Source of the DNA: Streptacidiphilus sp041262525
GTDB lineage: Bacteria > Actinomycetota > Actinomycetes > Streptomycetales > Streptomycetaceae
Assembly (NCBI RefSeq): GCF_041262525.1
Contig: NZ_JBGCCK010000014.1
Location: 124,001 to 188,000, forward strand
Length of the DNA: 64,000 nt
Reading direction: 5' to 3'
Under the pieces are notes generated by a model that did not search any database, was not told the DNA's origin, and worked only from the letters and a program-made list of their open reading frames with translations. How positions within the stretch are numbered: the stretch's first letter is position 1; the number at the start of each line of letters is the position of its first letter. This document shows positions 1 to 8,780 of the stretch, piece by piece. Made by a program: the position numbers and the translations under genes.

Positions 1-993
1 CGCGGTCACCGCTCGGGCATCCGGCTGCTCATCATGCTCTGGTCCGCGGCCCTGGTCCTGCCGGCCCTCGCGCCGAACCTCCCGATCCTCGCGCTCTCAC
101 TGCTCTGCTTCGGCGCGACCTCCGGCGTGTCCGACGTCGCGATGAACGCGCAGGGCGTGGAGGTGGAGGCGCGCCTCGGACGCTCGATCATGTCCGGTCT
201 GCACGGCATGTGGAGCGTCGGCGGACTCCTCGGCTCGGCCGTCGGCGTCACGGCGGCCGCCCTGGGCGTGCCGGCCCCGCTTCATCTCGCAGTGGTGGCC
301 GCGACCCTCGTCGCGATCTCCCTGCCCGTCTGCCGCGGCCTGCTCGACGTCCGGCCGGAGCCGGAGGAGGAGGCGCCACCCCGGTTCGCGCTGCCGCCCC
401 GCTCGGCGCTGCTCATCGGACTCGTGGGCTTCTGCGCCGTCTTCGCCGAGGGCGCCTCGGGCGACTGGAGCGGCGTCTATCTGCGCACCGTCGCCAACTC
501 GGGCCCGGCCGTGGCGGCCGCCAGCTACACCGCCTTCGCCTGCACGATGGCCGCCGCACGACTGGCCGGCGACACGGCGGTCCGTCGCTTCGGCACGGTG
601 CCCACCGTGCGCGGCAGCGGCGTCCTGGCGCTGGCCGGCGGCGTCCTCGTCGTCACGGCCCAGGGCGCGGCGCAGGCCATCGTCGGCTTCGCGCTGCTGG
701 GAACCGGCATCGCCGTGGTCGTACCGCTCTGCTTCGCGGCGGCGGGCCACAGCGGCGACAACCCGAGCCGTGCCATCGCGGGCGTCGCGACGGTCACCTA
801 CACGTCCAGCCTGATCGCCCCCGCGACCGTCGGCCTGATCGCCCAGGCCACCTCGCTGCGTGCGAGCTTCGGCGTGATCACGGTGCTGACGCTGGGTCTG
901 ATTCTCGGCGCCCGCCTGCTCGCGCCCGGTGCGCCACGCACGGGAGCGGGTGCGGCCACGGAACAGCCCGCCACCATACAATCGAAAACCTGA
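1..993 (+). CDS. MFS permease (3' part)
   Basis: The reading frame is open from the first base, so the true start lies upstream of the window; the visible part has about 330 residues. It is strongly hydrophobic, with about ten predicted membrane spans. It resembles the sugar/fucose-permease-like branch of the Major Facilitator Superfamily, including a conserved stretch reading GVSDVAMNAQG and a loop HGMWSVGG typical of that branch. The substrate cannot be read from sequence. The stop is followed by an unusually AT-rich spacer (about 975-1040) that separates it from the next gene, so it is probably not co-transcribed with it. Confidence 0.85.
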   Translation, partial: RGHRSGIRLLIMLWSAALVLPALAPNLPILALSLLCFGATSGVSDVAMNAQGVEVEARLGRSIMSGLHGMWSVGGLLGSAVGVTAAALGVPAPLHLAVVAATLVAISLPVCRGLLDVRPEPEEEAPPRFALPPRSALLIGLVGFCAVFAEGASGDWSGVYLRTVANSGPAVAAASYTAFACTMAAARLAGDTAVRRFGTVPTVRGSGVLALAGGVLVVTAQGAAQAIVGFALLGTGIAVVVPLCFAAAGHSGDNPSRAIAGVATVTYTSSLIAPATVGLIAQATSLRASFGVITVLTLGLILGARLLAPGAPRTGAGAATEQPATIQSKT

Positions 994-1072
994 TCGATTT
1001 TGAATATGCCGATTTCTGATTCTTCTCACTAATCCGATGGCCGCATTACGCCCGAACCGCAATCATGGGCGC

Positions 1073-1624
1073 ATGACACCGTCGAACTCGTCGGAACCAA
1101 AAGAGCGTCAGGCTGTCATTCCTGTCAAGGATCTGCGAACCGGCCCGCCCTATGTCCAGGGCGAACGGGCAATGCTGGAGAGCTGGCTGGACTGGCACCG
1201 GGAAACCCTGGCCGTCAAGTGCGCCGGTCTCGACGCGGCGCAGCTGCGCCAGCGCTCCACGCCGCCCTCGACGCTCTCCCTGCTGGGGCTGGTCCGGCAC
1301 ATGGCGGACGTCGAGCGCTTCTGGTTCCGCAACGTGCTCGACGGCCAGGACACGCCGGCGTACTTCTGGACGGAGGCATCCCCCGACGGGGACTTCGACG
1401 AGGTGGAGTCGGCGGACGCGGAGCAGTCCGTGGCGCTCTGGCAGCGGGAGATGTCCCTGGCCAGGGAGCTGACGACTGGTCGAGCACTGAACGACACCGG
1501 CATCCGCCGGGGCGAGCAGGTCTCACTGCGGTGGATCTACGTCCACATGATCGAGGAATACGCGCGGCACAACGGACACGCGGATCTGCTGCGCGAACGG
1601 ATCGACGGCACAACCGGCGAGTAG
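1073..1624 (+). CDS. DinB/DUF664 family protein
   Basis: This 183-residue protein belongs to the DUF664 branch of the DinB superfamily, four-helix-bundle metal-binding proteins common in actinomycetes. Some relatives are mycothiol-dependent transferases. Typical family features are GPPYVQGERAMLESWLDWHR near the N terminus, LLGLVRHMADVERFWFRN, and a late HMIEEYARHNGHADLLRE segment. The His residues of VRHMA and of EEYARHNGHAD are the expected metal ligands. I chose the ATG at 1073; an in-frame ATG at 1037 would add 12 residues outside the conserved domain, and neither has a clear ribosome-binding site. The substrate is unknown. Confidence 0.85.
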   Translation: MTPSNSSEPKERQAVIPVKDLRTGPPYVQGERAMLESWLDWHRETLAVKCAGLDAAQLRQRSTPPSTLSLLGLVRHMADVERFWFRNVLDGQDTPAYFWTEASPDGDFDEVESADAEQSVALWQREMSLARELTTGRALNDTGIRRGEQVSLRWIYVHMIEEYARHNGHADLLRERIDGTTGE

Positions 1625-1931
1625 TGAGCCTGCCCGGCCGTCGTGGAGCAAAACCTGACCTCTTCGGAAGTCAGCAGTTTCAGTGAGAGCAAATTCGCAC
1701 CAATGTTCGAATGGAACCAACTCAATCGGTATCGCGTCCGAACGAATCGTCAGAAAGATTGACACGGACGGCGCGGCGAGGCGTCCGGACGGGTGCCTTG
1801 TCGGTGATCAATGCGATACTCGGACAACGCGGTGGGAATGAGCCACCGCAACAAGCAGGACCAGCAACACGCACGGGCGTGCCTCACCGCACGCATCACA
1901 CGGGGTAGCAGGACGGATGGGGAGGTTGGGC
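1625..1931. other. Intergenic region before sepF
   Basis: This 307-bp spacer between the DinB gene and sepF holds no convincing gene. It is richer in A+T than its surroundings over about 1660-1760. A TTGACA hexamer at 1759-1764 on the plus strand is a possible -35 element for sepF, but I see no matching -10 at 16-18 bp. A GGAGGT at 1921-1926 is the ribosome-binding site of the next gene. A short open frame at 1711-1908 lacks a start signal and codon bias and is left out. Confidence 0.5.
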
Positions 1932-2327
1932 ATGGGAGCAGCACTGCGTGACGATTACCGCGGGTGGCTGGCGCCGTCGGGGCGGTACCCGGTGGCAGTC
2001 CCGGACTACGAGGAGCCCTGGGACTCCCCCGAGCTCGATCCCGCGCCGCCCGCGCCGCAGATCACCCAGGTGCGCCCGACGGGCTTCGAGTCGGCGCGTG
2101 AGATCGGCGAGCATGTCCGCGTCGGTACGCCGGTCATCATGGACCTCACCCAGATGGCTGACCCCGACGCGAAGCGGTTGATCGACTTCGCTTCCGGTCT
2201 GGTGTTCGGCACCCGCGGCACGATGGAGCGGATCGCCCGTCGGGTCTTCCTGCTCGCGCCGCCGGAGATCGAGGTCATGGTCATCGACAGCGCTTCGGAC
2301 GACTCCGGCTTCTACAACCAGAGCTGA
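1932..2327 (+). CDS. sepF: SepF-like cell-division protein
   Basis: The product has 131 residues. The C-terminal 85 residues carry the SepF fold: a segment from RPTGFESAREIGEHVRVGTPVIMDLTQM, then AKRLIDFASGLVFGTRGTMERIARRVFLLAP. SepF anchors the FtsZ ring to the membrane and aligns its filaments. The start at 1932 is supported by GGAGGT five bases upstream; an ATG at 1917 lacks one. The N-terminal 40 residues are proline- and aspartate-rich rather than an obvious amphipathic membrane helix. The gene is not inside a dcw cluster here, so it is probably one of the extra SepF paralogues that streptomycetes carry. Confidence 0.85.
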   Translation: MGAALRDDYRGWLAPSGRYPVAVPDYEEPWDSPELDPAPPAPQITQVRPTGFESAREIGEHVRVGTPVIMDLTQMADPDAKRLIDFASGLVFGTRGTMERIARRVFLLAPPEIEVMVIDSASDDSGFYNQS

Positions 2328-2502
2328 GCCTGGTCGGCCGCACAGAGCACCCCCTGCCGTCGGCAGTCGCGCCCCCGTCGCGGCCGCCGGCGGTTCGGCG
2401 TCTGTACGGGCGTTCTGTCAGAGCCGCTCTGTCAGTGCCGCTGCTTAGGCTGCAGGTCCCAGGGGTGGACGGCCACCCCGACGACCGAGAGCGAGTTCCT
2501 CG

Positions 2503-5500
2503 ATGTTCGCACTGCACGGGCTGTGGCGCGCCGACCGCCGCCTCGCCCTGTGGGCCGAGGACGCCGCTCCGCCCGCTGCCTCCTCAGGGAGCACACAGAG
2601 CGCTCCCGTCGAGGGCCGGCACCCGTTCGCCTGCACACCTGCCGCGCTACGCGCGCTCCTCGGCGCTGTGAGCCCCGGCCTGGAATGGCTCGCCGATCAG
2701 GCTGACGAAGCCGACACCCGGCTGCTGCTGCCGACTCTCGAAGGCGAGCCGCTGCCCTCCCCCGAGGTGGCCTTCCCCGGTTCGCAGTCCGGCTGGTCCG
2801 GGGCTCTGCTGGCTCCCTGGCGGGTCCCCAGCCTGCTCTTCGACGCGGACCAGGCGGCCCAGCTCCTCGGCGCGCTGCACGATCCGGAGCGTCAGGCCGT
2901 CCATCCGGATCTGCCGGGTCTCGGTCCGGTCGAGGCCGCGTTCGGCGCCTCGGTGCGCTGGCTGACGGCCCTTCACGATCTCGCCTGGCGCCTGGTCGGA
3001 CGCGGCCGCGTGCTGCCCGTGATCGAGACGGGGGACGCCACCGACACCGGCTCGGCCCCCCGCGCCGTCTGGCGTCCCGTCCTGCAGGCAGCCGACGCCC
3101 GCGAGCTCACCGGGCTGACCGCCGCCTGCCCGCCCGTCTGCCGCGCGGAGGCAGGCGCCCGACGCGGCGCGGCCGGGCTGGCCGGTGAGCTCCTCGCCGT
3201 CCTGGTCGACCGCGAGGCCCGCGCCTCGCTCTCCGCACTTCCCGCCGTCCGGCGGCCCGGGCCCGACGCGGATCTCACGGAGCGCCTGGTCGCGGCCCTG
3301 GCCTCGTCCGATGGCGAACTCGGCGGCGAACCGGGCGGCGAGCTGAGCGGTGACGCCGCCGGCTGGCAGCCGTTCGCCGACGCGCTCCGCCGTGGCGAGG
3401 CCGCGCGCAGCGGCACCGCCGCCGGTCCGCTGCGCCTCGGCTTCCGCCTGGTCGAGCCGCAGGGCGACGCAGCCGTGGAGGAGGCCGACAGCGACGAGAC
3501 CCAAAGCGAGGGGACCGCAGCCGAGGACCGCTGGTGGCTCGAACTGGTGATGACCCCGGCTGACGAGCCGTCACAGCTCGTGACCGCAGCCGAGTTGTGG
3601 GACGGCGGTCCGGGCGCCGACGTGCTGGCGCAGAGCATGACCGCTCCGCGGGCCGCGTTCGCGCTGGAGCTGAACCGCGCCGCACGCTGCCATCCACTCC
3701 TCGCCGAACTCGCCGAGGAGGCGCGCGCCCAGGGCGCCTGGCTCGATCGCGCCGGGGCCTTGCTCTTCCTCCGCGAAGCCGCGCCCGCGCTCGCCGAGGC
3801 CGGGTTTCTGGTGCTGCTGCCCGCCTGGTGGCGTGAGCCTCCCTCGCTCGGCATGCTGCTGGCGGCCCGACCCGCGCAGGCCGGGGTCGTCGAACGGGAG
3901 AGCCTCGTCGGCCGGGACGAGATGCTGGCCTTCCAGTGGCAGCTGGCCCTCGGGGGCGAGCCGCTCACCGCCGGGGAGCTCGCCCACCTCGCGGCCGCCA
4001 AGGACACCCTCGTCCGCATCCGCGGCCGCTGGCTCGTCGCCGACGCCGACCGGCTGGCGGCGGCCGCTGCCTTCCTGGACCGCGAGGGTTCCGGGGCCAT
4101 GGCGGCGAGCGAGGTCCTCGAACTGATCCTCGACGCCCGCGAAACGGCCGGGCTGCCGGTGCTCTCGGTCGACGTCGAAGGGAGGCTCCGCACACTGGTG
4201 TCCACCCTCACGGGCGCGCGGGAGACCGCCGGGCCCGCCGCCGCACCGGCCCGCGTCGAGCTCCCGGCGTCCTTCGGCGCCGAGCTTCGGCCGTACCAGC
4301 GCAGCGGCGTCGACTGGCTCGCCGCCCTCGCCCGGCTCGGCCTCGGCGCGGTCCTCGCGGACGACATGGGCCTCGGCAAGACCGTGCAGACCCTCGCCCT
4401 GCTCGCCGCCGAGTACGCCTCCGTCACGCCGCCGACCGCGCCCAGCCTCGTCGTCGTGCCGATGTCCCTGCTCGGCAACTGGGAACGCGAGTGCGCCCGC
4501 TTCGCGCCCGAGCTGCGCGTCCACGTGCACCACGGCTCCCGGCGCGGCGGCGCCGCACGGATCAAGGAGTCGGCGCTCGCCGCCGACGTCGTGATCACCA
4601 CCTATGGCCTGGCCGCGCGCGACTTCGAGGCGCTGCGCGCCGTCGACTGGCACCGGCTCGTCGCGGACGAGGCGCAGAACATCAAGAACGCCGCCACCCT
4701 CCAGTCCCGGGCCGTCCGCGCGCTGCCCGCCGCGCACCGCATCGCCCTGACCGGAACCCCGGTCGAGAACCGGCTGGCCGAGCTCCACTCCATCCTCGAC
4801 TTCGTGAACCCGGGCCTGTTCGGCACGGCCGAGCGCTTCAAGGAGCGCTACTCCGTGGCGATCGAACGCAGCGCCAGCGTCAGCGCCACCGCCCTGCTGC
4901 GGCAGCGCACCGCGCCCTTCGTCCTGCGTCGCCAGAAGACGGACCCGGCGATCGCCGCCGAGCTGCCGCGCAAGCAGGAGATGACGGTTCTCTGCAACCT
5001 GACGGCGGAACAGGCCGCGCTCTACCGTGCCGTCGTCGCCCAACTGCTGCAACGCATCAAGGGCATGGGTTACACCCGCGACCTGGAGCGGCGGGGCTTC
5101 GTGCTGGCCGCGCTCACCCGGCTCAAACAGATCTGCAACCATCCGGCCCACTTCACGGGCGAAGGCGCGCGCGGCGCCGCCGTCCGCCTCGCCGGGCGCT
5201 CGGGCAAGCTCGCGCGGCTCGAGGAGATCCTGGAGGAGGCGCTCGCCGAAGGCGACACCACGCTCTGCTTCACCCAGTACACCCAGTTCGGCATGCTGCT
5301 CCAGCCCTACCTGCAGCGGCGGCTCGGCTGCACGGTGCGCTTCCTGCACGGCGGTGTGCCTGAGCGGTCCCGGCGACGACTCGTCGACGCCTTCCAGGAG
5401 GACGACCGTCCCTCCGTCTTCCTGCTCTCGCTCAAGGCGGGCGGCACCGGCCTCAATCTGACCGCTGCCAACCAGGTGGTGCACGTGGACCGTTGGTGGA

Positions 5501-5775
5501 ACCCCGCCGTCGAGGAGCAGGCCACCGACCGCGCCTACCGCCTGGGCCAGCGCCGCGACGTCCAGGTCCGACGGCTGGTCTGCGTGGGCACGATCGAGGA
5601 ACGCGTGGACGAACTGCTCACCGCGAAGCGCGCCCTGGCGGACGCGGTGATCGGCGGCGGCGACCTTCACGCGGTGGACGGCGGCGGGAGCGCGCTCGAC
5701 GTCCTCACCGCTCTCGCCCCCGACGCGCTGCGCGAGGTGCTGACCCTGGCCGAAGAGGCGGTGAGCGAGCTGTGA
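2503..5775 (+). CDS. SNF2-family helicase
   Basis: This 1090-residue protein has a long N-terminal region (about 1-560) of the type associated with bacterial SNF2 proteins, followed by a SWI2/SNF2 ATPase. Walker A is ADDMGLGKT near residue 620, the Walker B DEAQ box is DEAQNIKN near 723, and the last helicase motif is QATDRAYRLGQ near 1006. Such proteins translocate on duplex DNA or remodel bound proteins; the specific cellular role of the bacterial ones is poorly defined. The stop codon overlaps the GTG start of the SWIM-domain gene that follows, which indicates translational coupling and a shared role. Confidence 0.92.
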   Translation: MFALHGLWRADRRLALWAEDAAPPAASSGSTQSAPVEGRHPFACTPAALRALLGAVSPGLEWLADQADEADTRLLLPTLEGEPLPSPEVAFPGSQSGWSGALLAPWRVPSLLFDADQAAQLLGALHDPERQAVHPDLPGLGPVEAAFGASVRWLTALHDLAWRLVGRGRVLPVIETGDATDTGSAPRAVWRPVLQAADARELTGLTAACPPVCRAEAGARRGAAGLAGELLAVLVDREARASLSALPAVRRPGPDADLTERLVAALASSDGELGGEPGGELSGDAAGWQPFADALRRGEAARSGTAAGPLRLGFRLVEPQGDAAVEEADSDETQSEGTAAEDRWWLELVMTPADEPSQLVTAAELWDGGPGADVLAQSMTAPRAAFALELNRAARCHPLLAELAEEARAQGAWLDRAGALLFLREAAPALAEAGFLVLLPAWWREPPSLGMLLAARPAQAGVVERESLVGRDEMLAFQWQLALGGEPLTAGELAHLAAAKDTLVRIRGRWLVADADRLAAAAAFLDREGSGAMAASEVLELILDARETAGLPVLSVDVEGRLRTLVSTLTGARETAGPAAAPARVELPASFGAELRPYQRSGVDWLAALARLGLGAVLADDMGLGKTVQTLALLAAEYASVTPPTAPSLVVVPMSLLGNWERECARFAPELRVHVHHGSRRGGAARIKESALAADVVITTYGLAARDFEALRAVDWHRLVADEAQNIKNAATLQSRAVRALPAAHRIALTGTPVENRLAELHSILDFVNPGLFGTAERFKERYSVAIERSASVSATALLRQRTAPFVLRRQKTDPAIAAELPRKQEMTVLCNLTAEQAALYRAVVAQLLQRIKGMGYTRDLERRGFVLAALTRLKQICNHPAHFTGEGARGAAVRLAGRSGKLARLEEILEEALAEGDTTLCFTQYTQFGMLLQPYLQRRLGCTVRFLHGGVPERSRRRLVDAFQEDDRPSVFLLSLKAGGTGLNLTAANQVVHVDRWWNPAVEEQATDRAYRLGQRRDVQVRRLVCVGTIEERVDELLTAKRALADAVIGGGDLHAVDGGGSALDVLTALAPDALREVLTLAEEAVSEL

Positions 5776-6464
5776 CACGGCCGTGGTCCGAGCGGTTCCT
5801 CGCCCGCGTCGAATCCCTCGGCGTGGGCCTGCTCGCCGATCAGATGCGCGAGGCGGGCGGCTCGGCGCAGGTGCGTGACGTCGTCATAGCGCCCGGCTCG
5901 GCCCGCGCCCGCGTCGGCGGGGTGGAGGCCTGGGCCGATCTGGCCGTCTTCGACGCCGAGCAGTGGCAGCGCGCCGAGGCCGCACTGGTCCCGGTCCGCG
6001 ACCGCCTGCTCGCGCGGGACCTGCCGCCCGACGTCGACGCCCTGCTCGCCCGGATCGGCCTGCCGCTGCTCCCCGCGCAGGCACGCGAGCTGACGCTGGA
6101 CTGCGCCTGCGGATACTCCGTCGGCGTGTGCCGCCACGTCGCGGCGCTGCTGGGCGCGGTCGCGCGCGCCTTCGACCACGATCCGTTCCTGCTGCTGCGC
6201 TGGCGCGGGCGCGACGAGGCGCGGCTGCTCGCCCGCCTGCGCCGCGGCCCGCATCGTGCGGGCCCCGAGGCGCTCTCCCCGCTCGGCTTCTGGACCGAGC
6301 CCGCCCCCTACCCGCCCCCCGGTCCGGACGACCTCCCCCCGGAACCCGCCCTCGCCGAGCTCGGCGGTCCCGGCGCGACCCCACAGGACCGCGCGCTGGA
6401 ACGGTCACTGGAGCGCGCCCTGCGCCCCCTCTACGACGCCATGATCCGGCCCGAGCAGGACTAG
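5772..6464 (+). CDS. SWIM zinc-finger protein
   Basis: The product has 230 residues. A SWIM zinc finger is visible as DCACGYSVGVCRHVAALLGAV (first CxC, then CRH) in the middle, with an Asp/Pro-rich C-terminal tail. SWIM domains bind zinc and mediate protein or DNA contacts. The GTG start overlaps the TGA of the upstream SNF2 gene by four bases. The pairing of a SNF2 helicase with a SWIM protein is common in actinobacteria and supports a complex or sequential action on DNA. Its stop codon lies within a small inverted repeat. Confidence 0.88.
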   Translation: MTRPWSERFLARVESLGVGLLADQMREAGGSAQVRDVVIAPGSARARVGGVEAWADLAVFDAEQWQRAEAALVPVRDRLLARDLPPDVDALLARIGLPLLPAQARELTLDCACGYSVGVCRHVAALLGAVARAFDHDPFLLLRWRGRDEARLLARLRRGPHRAGPEALSPLGFWTEPAPYPPPGPDDLPPEPALAELGGPGATPQDRALERSLERALRPLYDAMIRPEQD

Positions 6465-6475
6465 CTAATAGCTAG
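6461..6475. repeat. Inverted repeat over stop codon
   Basis: CTAGCT-AAT-AGCTAG is a perfect 6-bp inverted repeat that includes the TAG stop of the SWIM gene. It is followed by a second small hairpin, CCGGCC-GAC-GGCCGG (about 6524-6538). The following 100 bp has the G-rich, CTTCGG-centred hairpins typical of streptomycete intergenic DNA. Together these probably end transcription between the plus-strand SWIM gene and the minus-strand glycosyltransferase. Confidence 0.45.
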
Positions 6476-6626
6476 GCCGGCACCGCCAACCCTTGCCCTG
6501 CCGCAGGGGGCACCTTCCGGCCGACGGCCGGGCAGCGTACGACAGCGGTCCGGCGCCTCGCAGCCGCACGCCCCCCCAGCCTTCGGCCGGGAGGGTACGG
6601 GAGGGCAAAGGTTGCCGCGGGCGGCG

Positions 6627-7688
6627 CTAGCTTCCGTCGCGAGCCGACTTGGACGCGAGGCTGGTCGCCAGGCGGCGGAGGTGCCAGTAACGCTGCTGCA
6701 GGCGCTGGAAGAGCACCAGGGTGCCGATGTGGTTGGTGAGCGTCAGGCGGTACTTCAGCCGCATCGGCGCGCTGAGCGCCTCCAGCCGTTCGCTGCCGAT
6801 CTCCTGGAGCAGGCGGCTGACGTGCTGCTGGTAGGCGACACGGAACGGGCGGTCGCCTCGGGAGACCCAGGCGAAGAACATGGGGAGTTCTTCCCGCAGC
6901 GTGTTGGCGTCGTAGGCGCGCAGGTCGGACTGGCCCTGCGGGCCCGGGCGGGCCCCGAGCCAGGCGCGCACGAGTTCGATCGAGCGGACGCGATCGACGA
7001 GACCCTGCGGATCAGTGCGCTTCTGCGTGATCGACAGCTGCCCGGCTTCGCGGATCCGCCAGTGGTAGACCGGCTCCTCGAAAACGTCGACGCTGGTCGC
7101 CAGGAAGTGCAGGGGGATGCTCACCGGCGCGTCCTCGTAGAGCATTCCCTCGGGGTACAGCAGGCCGGCGTCCTCGAAGAAGCTGCGGCGGTAGACCTTG
7201 TTCCATGCCGTACGGTCCCGCACCAGGGCCGGCAGCTTGGTGACGTGCGTGGCCGTGAGATCGTGCCGGAACGGCTCCTGGTGGACCCGGGAGGGGACGA
7301 ACTCGTCACCGACCAGACGCAGCACGTTGCCCGCCGCGAAGTCCGACCCGGTCTTGTCCAGCGACTCGATCATCCGCTCGTAGGCATCGGGCGGCAAGGT
7401 GTCGTCGCTGTCCACAAAGGTCAGGTACTCGGCGCCGGCGGCGACATTGCGCCATCCCGTGTTCCGGGCGGCTCCCAGGCCCTGGTTCTCCTGTCGCACC
7501 AGGCGAAAGCGCGGGTCGGCCGCCGCGAACGCCTCGGCGATCGCCGCTGAGCCGTCCGTGGACCCGTCGTCGACCATCACGCACTCGAAGGCGTCGAACG
7601 TCTGCGCGGCGATCGAGTCCAGACACTCCTGGAGATAGGACTCGACGTTGTAGACCGGGACGACGACGGACAATCTGGGAGTAATCAA
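6627..7688 (-). CDS. Family 2 glycosyltransferase
   Basis: The product has 353 residues with a GT-A fold N-terminal domain: LSVVVPVYNVESYLQECLDSI, MVDDGSTDGS, and the DxD-type FVDSDDTLPPDAYERM. It transfers a sugar from a nucleotide donor, and the C-terminal third resembles the helical tails seen in wall or capsule polymer enzymes (teichoic-acid type). The acceptor is unknown. The start is a TTG at 7688, with GAGGA about 11 bases upstream; no better ATG or GTG precedes the conserved LSVVVPVYN. It stands alone on the minus strand. Confidence 0.85.
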   Translation of the reverse strand: MITPRLSVVVPVYNVESYLQECLDSIAAQTFDAFECVMVDDGSTDGSAAIAEAFAAADPRFRLVRQENQGLGAARNTGWRNVAAGAEYLTFVDSDDTLPPDAYERMIESLDKTGSDFAAGNVLRLVGDEFVPSRVHQEPFRHDLTATHVTKLPALVRDRTAWNKVYRRSFFEDAGLLYPEGMLYEDAPVSIPLHFLATSVDVFEEPVYHWRIREAGQLSITQKRTDPQGLVDRVRSIELVRAWLGARPGPQGQSDLRAYDANTLREELPMFFAWVSRGDRPFRVAYQQHVSRLLQEIGSERLEALSAPMRLKYRLTLTNHIGTLVLFQRLQQRYWHLRRLATSLASKSARDGS

Positions 7689-7779
7689 CGGTGGGCCTTT
7701 TCCTCAGGAGCGACGCGGTTCGGCCCGGGCCGACCCCCGGCGCGGCCGTGCCATGGGAATGGTGCACTGTCCGGTGCCT

Positions 7780-7797
7780 CCCAACGTGTCCGTTGGG
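7780..7797. terminator. Hairpin terminator candidate
   Basis: CCCAACG-TGTC-CGTTGGG is a perfect 7-bp stem with a 4-base loop. It lies about 90 bp downstream of the response-regulator stop and upstream of the glycosyltransferase start, both on the minus strand. It has no U tract, as is usual for streptomycete terminators. Confidence 0.45.
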
Positions 7798-7886
7798 CAA
7801 ATAACCGATGAACAGCTTCCGTCGTGGGCCCGCCTCGCGCCACCCCGCTACCCCCCCTCGCGCCGCCCCTGCGCAGCCGAACATCG

Positions 7887-8558
7887 CTAGCGGGAGCTGA
7901 GTCCCGCCTCGTGGGCGAGGATCGCAGCCTGGGTCCGGTTGTCCAGGCCCAGCTGGCCGAGGATCCGGGACACGTAGGTCTTCACGCTCGCCGGGGCCAG
8001 ATGCAGCTCAGCGGCGATCTGCGCATTGGTGCGCCCCTCCCCGACCAGCGCCAGCACGTCGCGCTCACCGGGCGCCAGCGCGTCGAGGCGCTCGCGAGCG
8101 GAGACCGCCCGCTCCGACGTGCGGTGGTCCGCCCCGGCGCGCTGGACCAGTGCCGCCATGACGTCCGGCGCCAGGGCGCTGCCGCCCGCAGCGACCGTGC
8201 GAACCGAAGCAATCAGCTCCTCCGGGCGCACGTCCTTGAGCAGGAAGCCGGCCGCGCCCGCCTGCAGCGCGGACATGACCTTGTCGTCGGTGTTGTGAGT
8301 GGTCAGTACCAACACGCGCGGCGGTTCGTCCAGCCGCAGTAGTTGCAGCGTCGCCTCGACGCCGTCGACCCGCGGCATCTCCAGGTCCATCAGCACCACG
8401 TCCGGGCGCAGTTCCCGCGCCAGCGGCAGCGCCTGCGCGCCGTCCTCCGCCTCGCCCACCACGTCGAGGTCCGGCGCCGTGCGAAGCAGGGCGACCAGGC
8501 CGGAACGCAGGACGGGCTGGTCGTCGACGATCAGTACGCGTATCGGTGGCTGCGGCAC
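7887..8558 (-). CDS. NarL/LuxR response regulator
   Basis: The product has 223 residues. It has an N-terminal receiver domain with acidic pair VDDQP, phospho-acceptor Asp about residue 58 in VVLMDLEMP, and the conserved Lys in LLKDVRPEE. A C-terminal LuxR-type helix-turn-helix follows (LAPGERDVLALVGEGRTNAQIAAEL then VKTYVSRILGQLG). It is a two-component transcription factor. The GTG at 8558 fits the usual start just before the first beta strand; the open frame extends 57 codons further upstream through non-conserved sequence. The histidine kinase two genes away (9506) is of the matching DesK/NarL class and could be the partner. Confidence 0.88.
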   Translation of the reverse strand: MPQPPIRVLIVDDQPVLRSGLVALLRTAPDLDVVGEAEDGAQALPLARELRPDVVLMDLEMPRVDGVEATLQLLRLDEPPRVLVLTTHNTDDKVMSALQAGAAGFLLKDVRPEELIASVRTVAAGGSALAPDVMAALVQRAGADHRTSERAVSARERLDALAPGERDVLALVGEGRTNAQIAAELHLAPASVKTYVSRILGQLGLDNRTQAAILAHEAGLSSR

Positions 8559-8560
8559 GG

Positions 8561-8613
8561 GACCAAATCTGCCATATGGGGCCTTTGGTCGCCTTCCTTT
8601 GCGGACCCATATG
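8561..8613. promoter_or_regulatory. Nested inverted repeats upstream of regulator
   Basis: Two interleaved inverted repeats lie immediately upstream of the response regulator: GACCAAA (8561-8567) with TTTGGTC (8584-8590), and CATATGGG (8573-8580) with CCCATATG (8606-8613). They sit in the divergent region between the regulator and rpf and look like operator half-sites. A small GATTC-GGGG-GAATC hairpin (8643-8656) follows closer to rpf. Confidence 0.5.
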
Positions 8614-8780
8614 TCCACTTTCGGCGACTGCGGCGACGGGGCGATTCGGGGGAATCTTGAATCACAAGGCGGCGCACGGCCTCGGTCTAGCGAATCGCCT
8701 GACGAGTGGCATTTCGGCCTGAGATTCAAAGGCTCGGAAGCTGCTGCTCTGCCCCTGTTCCCGGCGTGAGGATCCCTCGC

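Noticed and set aside
1711..1908. 65-residue open frame between the DinB and sepF genes
   Set aside because: It has no ribosome-binding site, lacks the coding third-base bias of its neighbours, and matches nothing recognisable.
3571..5778. Very long minus-strand open frame opposite the SNF2 gene
   Set aside because: Open antisense frames are a by-product of extreme G+C content; the plus strand encodes an intact SNF2 protein with all motifs.
8600..8780. c-di-AMP (ydaO-type) riboswitch before rpf
   Set aside because: A GGACCCA and a GGGGGAATC resemble fragments of the riboswitch, but the conserved GCTAACC...TAGGC segment and the paired helices in between are missing, so I do not call it. A covariance-model search would settle this.
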